Assembly (NCBI RefSeq): GCF_000383595.1
Contig: NZ_KB911581.1
Span: forward strand, 620,001-684,000
DNA: 64,000 nucleotides
Reading direction: 5' to 3'
Source: Streptomyces bottropensis ATCC 25435
Lineage (GTDB): Bacteria > Actinomycetota > Actinomycetes > Streptomycetales > Streptomycetaceae
This document shows positions 16,117 to 22,586 of the stretch, piece after piece (positions within the stretch are counted from its first letter, which is position 1; the number at the start of each line of letters is the position of its first letter). A model generated the notes under the pieces. The model saw only the letters and a program-made list of their open reading frames with translations. It did no database searches and was not told the DNA's origin. Both the position numbers and the translations under genes were made by a program.

Positions 16117-17328
16117 ATGACAGCGAACCGACAGCCGCGATCAACCCCTGACCTGGAGCTGCGTCTGTGGAAGGTCGGCCGGGCCCTGACCGTCACCTTC
16201 GGCGCTGCGGTCCTTGTCGCGGGCGGCATCTTCTTCAGCTTGGTGGTCCTGCTGGACTTCCAGGAGATCGACAGCACAGCGAAGCTCGACGCCAAAACCC
16301 TCTTCGACTTGATGAAACTCTCCTTCGGAGTAGTCGCCGGGGCCGGCGCGCTCGTCGCCCTTGTCGTCGCCTACCGCCGCCAGCGCGTCGACGAAGCCGG
16401 CGCTCACCGCGAGGCCACCCGGCTTCACACCGAGCGCTTCTCCCAAGCTGTCGACAAACTCGGCTCGGACTCACCGGCCGTCCGACTCGGTGGCGTCCAC
16501 GCGCTGGCTGGCCTTGCCGACGATGTCCCCGACGACAGCTTGCGCCAGACCTGCATCGATGTCCTGTGCGCCTACCTGCAGCTCCCCTTCACCCCCGACC
16601 CCGGCGACGACCCCGGCCAGCAGGATGAACACCACCGCTACCTGGCCTTTCGCAAGGTGCGGCACACGATTCTGCGTCTCATCAGCGACCACTACCGGCG
16701 TCCCCGGGGAACCCCCCGCTCCTGGCAGGGCTGCGATCTCGACCTCACCGGCGTCTTCATCGACGGCCGAATGGACTTCGACGGCGCGACGTTCTCGGAC
16801 GGTGCCGTGGTGTCCTTCGACGGCGCGACTTTCTCCAAACATGGTGTGGTCACGTTCCGTCGCGCGACGTTCTCCACCGGTGGCTGGGTGTCCTTCCACG
16901 GCGCGACGTTCTCCGGCAGGGATGTGTCCTTCGACCGCGCGACGTTCTCCGGCGGCACGGTGGCCTTCGACCGCGCGACGTTCTCTGCAGGTAACGCGGT
17001 GTCCTTCCGTCACGCGACGTTCTCCGGCAGCAGGGTGTTCTTCGGCGACGCGACGTTCTCCGGCGGTGCCGTTTCCTTTCGCGGCGCGACGTTCTCCGGC
17101 GGCACGATGGCCTTCCGCGAAGCAACACGCTCCGACGGCGGGGTGTTCTTCCACGGCGCCACGTTCTCCGGCGGCAATGTGGTCTTTGAGGGCGCGACGT
17201 TCTCCGGCGGCACGGTGTCATTCCACGACGCAAGGGGCCCAGCCCCCAGTGGGCTTCTCACTGACGCAGGCACTCCTGCTTCTGAGTCGGTCATCCTTTC
17301 CTCGGAATGGCTGGCCTCGAGCCCGTAA
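16117..17328 (+). CDS. Membrane protein with pentapeptide-like FDGATF repeats
   Basis: The product has 403 residues. Two transmembrane segments lie at about 24-46 and 68-86. A cytoplasmic-type helical region follows (SPAVRLGGVHALAGLADDVP). From residue 210 there are about 13 repeats of 12-13 residues of the form SFDGATFSGGTV. Repeats of this kind (GATF spaced by short turns) fall in the pentapeptide-repeat superfamily and form a right-handed beta-helix. The layout (two TM helices, linker, repeat domain) is frequent in Streptomyces, but its biochemical role is not known. It lies divergent to the Mrr-like gene. Confidence 0.7.
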   Translation: MTANRQPRSTPDLELRLWKVGRALTVTFGAAVLVAGGIFFSLVVLLDFQEIDSTAKLDAKTLFDLMKLSFGVVAGAGALVALVVAYRRQRVDEAGAHREATRLHTERFSQAVDKLGSDSPAVRLGGVHALAGLADDVPDDSLRQTCIDVLCAYLQLPFTPDPGDDPGQQDEHHRYLAFRKVRHTILRLISDHYRRPRGTPRSWQGCDLDLTGVFIDGRMDFDGATFSDGAVVSFDGATFSKHGVVTFRRATFSTGGWVSFHGATFSGRDVSFDRATFSGGTVAFDRATFSAGNAVSFRHATFSGSRVFFGDATFSGGAVSFRGATFSGGTMAFREATRSDGGVFFHGATFSGGNVVFEGATFSGGTVSFHDARGPAPSGLLTDAGTPASESVILSSEWLASSP

Positions 17329-17498
17329 CACAAGGAGGCGAAAACGGCCTCGCGCGACCGGGCAGTGGCACCGGCAGGACCAGCGGGGTGCCCATGTGGC
17401 CGATGAGGACTACTTCGAGTTCCGAGGGACCGCAGCAGCTGGGCGAAGGGGATCACCCACCCGACCTCACGGAATGCGGTGTGGGACCGTCACCAGTA

Positions 17499-18779
17499 TC
17501 AACCGGGAGGTGTTGCTGTCGGGGGAATGGATGTCCCCTCGATTCCGTCGGGGCACGGGAGGGGGGCCTGCCCCGTCGGCGGCCGTGGAGACGGCACGGC
17601 GGCTGGGCCGCCCTTTAGAACCTCGATGCGCTGTCCGGGCCGGGCCTGCGCGGCGATGCGCCGCCTCTCCTTCTCGGACGCGACGAACACCACCAGCGCT
17701 GCGAGACGGTTGCGGACGGCGGGAACCCGACTAGCCACGGGGCAGATGACTGCGTACGGGGCCATTCCGATATACACGGGGACGCCCATGGCGAACTCGA
17801 CGACGGCGTCATCCTCGATGAACGGGTGGACGCCAGTCTCCCGGCGCACGAACTCGAAGGCCGGCTTCTCCAGGGCGACCTGCCGTTCGAGCAGAGCTTG
17901 AATGGCTGCCTCGTGATCACCGCGCTCTGTGGTCCGCTTTCGGTCCTCCCGCCGGTGATCCTGGAGCTGCTCCCACCGGATCTGCTCCTCCTCCCGGAGG
18001 CGGCGCTTTTCCTCCTGTTCCAGGCGCTTTCGGCGTTCCTCCGCCTCCAAGTGGGCGGCCTCCTGCTGGGCGTACTGCGGGGCTGTCCAGACCGAACGCC
18101 GAGCCTGGAGGGGGCTGCGTACGGGAGCCCGCCGCAGGTGCGACACCACCCGCGCGGTGAACACCCACCGCAGAAACTCCGCGAGCGGCACCTGCGGGCC
18201 CATTTCCCACTGCCCACCTGAGAACTTCGCCAGGCCCTCCACTACGGCCAGGCCGCCACCGTCGACGGCCTTTACACGTACCGAGGGCACCCGTCCGAAC
18301 CACCGCGGCCGGTACCGGTCGCTGATCCACACCGAGGGCACGCCGTCCGCCTGCATCCGCTCCGTGCGGGCGACGATGTCGTCCGGAGTGATGGGCGAGA
18401 GCTGTGCTTCCAGGGCCACCTGCCAGGCTTCGGCCGGGTCGCTCGCCAGTACATCGGCCCGCCATGCGCCCTCCGGTCCGCGGACCTCTAACTCCGCGTG
18501 CGCTCCGGCATCCCGGGCGGCGGCTGCCAGCTCCAGCTTCAGCAGGTGGTGCGCCAGAGTCTCGCCGGCGAGCGCGCATTCCGGGGCCCCTGGGGCGTGG
18601 GCGAAGAACCGCAGGCCGCTGGGGGACCGCTTGGCGTGCATCGAGTGCCGGCACTCGTCGCAGGTCAGTGGCGCGGGCGGCCTCACTCTCCACACCTGGT
18701 CCCACGAGCGCCCGCAACCGAGATCGGGTAAGTGCGCGAAGACCGTCCCCCACTGCACGTGCACGGCCCGGAACGCCAT
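17499..18779 (-). CDS. CoiA-like nuclease-domain protein
   Basis: The product has 426 residues. The N-terminus has a CxxC zinc-type pair (CDECRHSMHAKRS) and FFAHAPGAPECALAGET, then LAHHLLKLELAAAARDAG, a WRADVLA strand and VALEAQLS. This is the CoiA pattern of a small zinc module followed by a PD-(D/E)xK-type nuclease core. The middle (about 250-310) is a charged coiled coil (EERRKRLEQEEKRRLREEEQ). CoiA is linked to DNA uptake and recombination in Firmicutes; related actinobacterial proteins have unclear roles. Codon 17 is TTA (18731-18729), which is rare in Streptomyces and would make translation depend on the bldA tRNA. Confidence 0.65.
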   Translation of the reverse strand: MAFRAVHVQWGTVFAHLPDLGCGRSWDQVWRVRPPAPLTCDECRHSMHAKRSPSGLRFFAHAPGAPECALAGETLAHHLLKLELAAAARDAGAHAELEVRGPEGAWRADVLASDPAEAWQVALEAQLSPITPDDIVARTERMQADGVPSVWISDRYRPRWFGRVPSVRVKAVDGGGLAVVEGLAKFSGGQWEMGPQVPLAEFLRWVFTARVVSHLRRAPVRSPLQARRSVWTAPQYAQQEAAHLEAEERRKRLEQEEKRRLREEEQIRWEQLQDHRREDRKRTTERGDHEAAIQALLERQVALEKPAFEFVRRETGVHPFIEDDAVVEFAMGVPVYIGMAPYAVICPVASRVPAVRNRLAALVVFVASEKERRRIAAQARPGQRIEVLKGGPAAVPSPRPPTGQAPLPCPDGIEGTSIPPTATPPG

Positions 18780-19000
18780 CGGCCCCCCTGCTACATCGAT
18801 GAGAAGGCCAGTGTGGCGGGCGCCACTGACAATGCATCAGAGCGCGATCCAGTCGTACGGGATCACCAGCGGAGCCGGGCACGGTGTCCGCCACTTTCTG
18901 GGCAGCCACGTCTGTCGCATCGGGCTGACGACGCCGTCACGAAATTTCGGTTGGCGAACGAGCGCCAGGATGCACCGATATGAGCCTAGGTTTAGGTTAA

Positions 19001-19026
19001 GAGAGGGATGTCAAAGTTTTCCTCTC
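19001..19026. promoter_or_regulatory. Inverted repeat just ahead of the SIR2 gene
   Basis: GAGAGG (19001-19006) pairs with CCTCTC (19021-19026) across an AT-rich 14-nt loop, 14 nt before the ATG. It could be an operator or a leader hairpin that affects translation of the SIR2 protein. Confidence 0.25.
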
Positions 19027-19039
19027 AGGGCGATGATCC

Positions 19040-20470
19040 ATGAGCAGCTTGCACTTCGACAGTACCGTCCAAGCCAAGCTCAAAGAGTTTGCCGACCAAG
19101 CAAGTGACTTGCTGGGCGTGCTGGTCGGTGCAGGCCCGTCAATCGCCGTGGGCCTACCTACTTGGCCGGTCCTCGTGGCTCGACTCCTGGCTCTAACCGG
19201 GGTGACGCGCGACGAAACCGCCGCCCGGGACCTCATGCTCTCCGGGCAAGACGTCCTGCTTGCCACCGAAATCGCCCTGCGTTCATCACCTGGCAATCTC
19301 AAAGATATCCTATACGAAGCCACGTATGGCACGAAGGATAGCGATGAGGCGGTGAGGAAATTTGAGCCAGGTCCGCTGCATCATGAACTAGCCGAGGTGG
19401 CCACAGAGCGCGGTCCCGGCCGCGTCAGTCTATTGACTTTGAACGTTGATGATCTACTCGAAGATGCGCTGCATCAGCACCATGGCGTTCGCTTCTACTC
19501 GCGAGACACAGCTCGCCCACGAGCGCCAGAAGGTTTCTACGAGATCCACCATCTGCACGGACTTCTGTCTCGGGATGGGACAAGGAAGAGTGATAATTTC
19601 GTCTTCTCGCTATCTCACTACAACAAGCTTCTCCAGTCGCGCACGGCATGGCAACTTTCCGAGTTTAACCAGTGCCTGCAACGAGGCCCTCTCCTCCTGG
19701 TGGGCACGTCGTACGGTGATGTTGATGTGCGCTGCTGGCTGGACGAGCTCTACCGCGCCGATCCCACTGGCCTGTATGGCGTATACGCACTCCTTTCCCG
19801 TCAAGGGCTCCGTCTAACGCCAGCACAATTTAATCGGGCGAAAAGCTTCGTTCGAGATCGATGGAGTGGCTCAATCCTGCTCGATTGCTACGCTGACGTC
19901 ACACAGGCCCTCCGGGAAGTAAGGCATATCGAGGATGTAGACTACAAACCCCCCATGGAAAGAATTGCCGAGCACTGGAAAGCTATGGAGAGCAATTTTT
20001 CCTTGTGGCAGAGTCATGATGCGGAAAAGCTGGAAAGTGACTATAGGGGAAAATTGGCCGGACTGCTCGGCAAGAGATCGAATGTGGCGCTCTGGGTTGT
20101 CGACTCTCGGGGAAAGCTAGTTCGATGGGCTGTTAGTGAGAAGCAGTACCGGGCGATCGCAGGCTTGAAAAGAGTTCCTCTGACCCCCGAATCTGAATTT
20201 CTGGCCGCGCGGGCAGTGTGCAATGACGAATTCGTCGGCTGGGCGGCGCACCGCGGTGGCAGCATCAGCAGCCATTGGAAGTCGATTGTCGCCCGTCCTG
20301 TCTATGTGCACTTCCCCGGTGGGCCACGGATTAGCCTTGGAGCGATAAGTGCAGCATCTGCAACCAAGATCAGCGATGCCCACACAGACGCCGTGAGTGA
20401 CGAGCTAATCGATCTTGCTCAAGCCTGGGGTGTCCGCCTTGCCGAGCGCTTTAAGGGGGCCCCGGTGTAA
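19040..20470 (+). CDS. SIR2-domain protein, probable NADase defence effector with a possible GAF-like C-terminus
   Basis: The product has 476 residues. The first 280 form a SIR2-like Rossmann domain: LVGAGPSIAVGLPTW near 27-41, the Asn-containing TLNVDDLLE near 134-142, HHLHG near 171-175 (catalytic-type His) and LVGTSYGDVDVRCWLDEL. These are the NAD-binding and catalytic elements of bacterial SIR2 antiphage NADases, which deplete NAD during infection. Residues about 340-475 (VALWVVDSRGKLVRWAV, then HWKSIVARPVYVHFPGGPR) resemble a GAF-type sensor fold, a tentative reading. The gene uses more A/T-ending codons than its neighbours, which suggests separate acquisition. It lies divergent to the CoiA-like gene. 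Confidence 0.75.
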   Translation: MSSLHFDSTVQAKLKEFADQASDLLGVLVGAGPSIAVGLPTWPVLVARLLALTGVTRDETAARDLMLSGQDVLLATEIALRSSPGNLKDILYEATYGTKDSDEAVRKFEPGPLHHELAEVATERGPGRVSLLTLNVDDLLEDALHQHHGVRFYSRDTARPRAPEGFYEIHHLHGLLSRDGTRKSDNFVFSLSHYNKLLQSRTAWQLSEFNQCLQRGPLLLVGTSYGDVDVRCWLDELYRADPTGLYGVYALLSRQGLRLTPAQFNRAKSFVRDRWSGSILLDCYADVTQALREVRHIEDVDYKPPMERIAEHWKAMESNFSLWQSHDAEKLESDYRGKLAGLLGKRSNVALWVVDSRGKLVRWAVSEKQYRAIAGLKRVPLTPESEFLAARAVCNDEFVGWAAHRGGSISSHWKSIVARPVYVHFPGGPRISLGAISAASATKISDAHTDAVSDELIDLAQAWGVRLAERFKGAPV

Positions 20471-20519
20471 CGGACTGGAACGCCTCAGCGAAGATGACAG
20501 CAGAGAGCGCACCGAAGGG

Positions 20520-20741
20520 GTGATCATTTTGAAGTCGACAGCTCGGTACCTTGTCCGTGACATCGGAGATGGCGTGTATGCGGTGACCAGGCGCACGCGG
20601 GTCGACCTTGCTCCCCGAAAGGGAGAGATTACCCCCAGTGAGGCAGAGGTAATGCGGGCCCTGGCTCCACGAACCCAAAGAGTGGACCGTCGTGGCGCGT
20701 CGGCAAGGACAGGCGTCGCGGGCTACCCAGAGATCGACTAG
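20520..20741 (+). CDS. Small hypothetical protein behind the SIR2 gene
   Basis: The frame gives MKSTARYLVRDIGDGVYAVT and then RRTRVDLAPRKGEITPSEAE, about 70-73 residues. Either GTG 20520 or TTG 20529 could be the start; the latter has AAGGGG at good spacing. It begins 50 nt after the SIR2 stop and runs the same way, so it could be a co-transcribed partner. No family was recognised. Confidence 0.35.
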   Translation: MIILKSTARYLVRDIGDGVYAVTRRTRVDLAPRKGEITPSEAEVMRALAPRTQRVDRRGASARTGVAGYPEID

Positions 20742-21341
20742 CCACGTCAGCCGGGCCATTGATCTCGTACCACCAGCCCGGCCCCGTCGGCAGAACCGGG
20801 ACCAGCTGAGCTCCACGGCCCCGTTCTCGGCGAGAGGTGGGCGGGTGCGGCAGGACTTGGGAGCCGGAGAGGCCTGCGCCGGGGGCGCGGGCAGGGAGGC
20901 ATGCTGAAAGGGCTGGGCGTCTCGTGACGGGGACTGTGGGCGGACACCACCGAGTGCGGCCCGTGCCACCCCGGCAAACGACTCGCACTGACCGCGCCTT
21001 AGCGCGGGGACACTCCAGCCGGACGGCCGGGGCCTCCGGAGCACACCCGGGGTGAGAGGTCCCTTGTGTCATCTGCCGGATGATCATGGGACGGACGCAG
21101 CCCTATGAATCTTGCAGCATGAACTCCATGATCCAGAGCGGGCCGCGTTCGTCTTGATTCCGGGACTCGCCGCCGTCAGTCGCGTCAAACTCGATCTCCC
21201 GCTCTGACGAGTCGTTCACTCGTGAAGCACTGGCCGCCGCCCCAAGCGGGTCCGGCGGCCATCGCCGCACCTATGTGCCTAACGTGCCAGAAGCCGTGAC
21301 CCCCGCTCTGACATGGGAGATCGGGTTGACAACCCTAGATA
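20742..21341. other. Right-end spacer of the element, no clear gene
   Basis: About 600 bp without a convincing gene lie between the small protein and the right end of the element. One short frame on the minus strand (21219-21103, 38 residues, starting at GTG) reads VNDSSEREIEFDATDGGES. It has no ribosome-binding site and was kept only as a possibility. The last 11 bases form the right terminal repeat. Confidence 0.5.
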
Positions 21342-21343
21342 AC
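21333..21343 (-). repeat. Right terminal inverted repeat of the element
   Basis: CCCTAGATAAC matches the reverse complement of the left end (131-141) at 10 of 11 positions. Its last bases overlap the first native codon (ACG) of the resumed pilin gene. Confidence 0.65.
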
Positions 21344-21452
21344 GGTGGCTGCGGTGGCCTTCGCGGCGGTGCTCTACAAGGTCGTGACCAGCGGGCAGGT
21401 CCAGGAGGAACTGCAGCAGATCGTCGGGCGGGCCCTCAATGGCGGCGCGTGA
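21342..21452 (+). pseudogene. DUF4244 / Flp-pilin-like gene, 3' part
   Basis: The frame resumes with TVAAVAFAAVLYKVVTSG, then QVQEELQQIVGRALNGGA and stop. This is the typical second half of a DUF4244 protein. Joined to the segment ending EYAVG at 122-124 it gives a complete hydrophobic helix and tail. Its stop overlaps the ATG of tadE by 14 bp, so in the uninterrupted locus the two would be translationally coupled. With the element in place it has no start codon or promoter of its own that I can see. Confidence 0.8.
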
Positions 21453-21870
21453 GCGGAGTGGACCACGGCGGCGCGGATCGCGGCGCCGAGGCGGGGCGCT
21501 GGGCGGCGACGGCGGGTTCGTGACGGCCGAGGCGGCCATGGTCCTGCCGGGGATGCTGCTGGTCGCGACGGCGCTCGTGTGGGGACTGTTCGCCGCATGC
21601 GCGCAGATCCAGGTCGTGGACGCCGCTCGGGCCGGTGCCCGGGCGGCAGCCCGGCAGGACCCGTCGGCCACGGTCGTGGCGACGGCCCGGAACACGGCGC
21701 CGGACGGGGCGGAGGTGGCCGTGAGCAGGAAGGGCGACTTCGTGCGTGTCGTCGTCTCGGCCCCGGCGCCGGGGCCGGACGGGCTGGGCCTCGATCTGAG
21801 CCACGCGGCCGTGGCCCTGGCGGAGGAGACGGTGGGGGCGGCCACGACGGAGGGGGTGGGGGCCGGGTGA
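21439..21870 (+). CDS. TadE-family pilus assembly protein
   Basis: The product has 143 residues: a basic N-terminus, then GGFVTAEAAMVLPGMLLVATALVWGLFAACAQIQVVDAARAG-type sequence, which is the TadE signature (prepilin-like cleavage after Gly, Glu at +5, one transmembrane helix, then an exported domain). TadE pseudopilins assist assembly or export of Flp-type pili. ATG 21439 lies inside the end of the pilin-like gene, and its stop overlaps the GTG of the next gene. The insertion upstream may be polar on it. Confidence 0.8.
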   Translation: MAARERSGPRRRGSRRRGGALGGDGGFVTAEAAMVLPGMLLVATALVWGLFAACAQIQVVDAARAGARAAARQDPSATVVATARNTAPDGAEVAVSRKGDFVRVVVSAPAPGPDGLGLDLSHAAVALAEETVGAATTEGVGAG

Positions 21871-22349
21871 GCGCGGACTTGTGGGTCGTCTTCTCCGGCC
21901 GGCGACCGCGAGCAGCCAGATCGGCCCGCTCGACGCACTCGGCCGGCTCGGCCCGCTCGACGCACTCGGCCCGCTCCGCGCACCCGGTCCACCCGGCCAG
22001 GTCGGACAGGGGCTCCGCGACCGTCTGGGCCGTCGGTGCGATCGTCGCGCTGTGCGCCGTGTTCGGGGGCGTACTCGCCCTGGGGCAGGCCGTCGTGATC
22101 CGGCATCAGGCTGCCTCGGCGGCCGACCTCGCGGCGCTGGCGGCCGCCGACCACTGGATGAAGGGCGACGAAGGGGCCTGTGCGACGGCGGAACGGGTGG
22201 TGAGGGCGCAGGGCGGCAGGCTCGTGCGCTGCGAGGTCGAGGGAGAGATCTCGGACGTCACAGCGGCATCGGACATGGGACCACTCACCGCCGAGGTCAG
22301 GGCGCGGGCGGGCCCACCCGGCCCACCCGGCTCACCGGCCCCGGGGTAG
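21867..22349 (+). CDS. TadE-like protein of the helicase/secretion neighbourhood
   Basis: GTG 21867 overlaps the tadE stop (GTGA) and gives 160 residues. A Ser/Arg/His-rich leader is followed by RGSATVWAVGAIVALCAVFG and GVLALGQAVVIRHQAASAAD, one transmembrane helix with the AADLAALAAA motif. This matches the Rv3654c-type family that occurs next to a DEAH helicase in actinobacteria. The next gene here is that helicase. The C-terminus becomes Gly/Pro-rich. Its role in the tad system is not established. Confidence 0.75.
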   Translation: MSADLWVVFSGRRPRAARSARSTHSAGSARSTHSARSAHPVHPARSDRGSATVWAVGAIVALCAVFGGVLALGQAVVIRHQAASAADLAALAAADHWMKGDEGACATAERVVRAQGGRLVRCEVEGEISDVTAASDMGPLTAEVRARAGPPGPPGSPAPG

Positions 22350-22421
22350 AGCTGGAGAGCCGCTGAGGAGCCGTGCGGGTTCGCCGCGAAACGCGCGCGG
22401 AGAACCGTGCGGGCAGCGCCA

Positions 22422-22544
22422 GGGACCCACCAACGGGACCCACCAACGGGACCCACCAACGGGACCCACCAACGGGACCCACCAACGGGACCCACCAACG
22501 GGACCCACCAACGGGACCCACCAACGGGACCCACCAACGGGACC
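22422..22544. repeat. 13-bp tandem repeat, nine perfect copies
   Basis: GGGACCCACCAAC is repeated nine times without change (22422-22538) and once in altered form. It lies between the convergent ends of the TadE-like gene and the helicase gene. It is a simple tandem repeat, likely variable between strains, with no spacers of CRISPR type. Confidence 0.9.
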
Positions 22545-22586
22545 CGCCCACCGCTACTCGCCCGGTCGGCGCCCCGCCCCTCTCCC

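Larger units (their letters stand above)
125..21341. mobile_element. Integrative element, Tn554-type recombinase set with defence-like cargo
   Basis: Two halves of one small gene flank about 21.2 kb. The left half ends EYAVG and the right half starts TVAAVAFAAVLYKV, which together give a normal DUF4244 pilin-like protein. The element ends carry an imperfect inverted repeat (131-141 against 21333-21343, 10 of 11 bases matching). Three overlapping genes at the left end (two tyrosine recombinases and a small coiled-coil protein) have the order and relative sizes of Tn554 tnpA-tnpB-tnpC. The exact crossover could shift by several bases; ATCATC at 125-130 may be a 6-nt overlap carried from an earlier site, as known for Tn554. 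Cargo genes are mostly nuclease, NADase or STAND-type proteins. Confidence 0.8.

Noticed and set aside
22422..22544. CRISPR array
   Set aside because: The 13-bp units follow each other directly with no unique spacers and no cas genes nearby; this is a simple tandem repeat.
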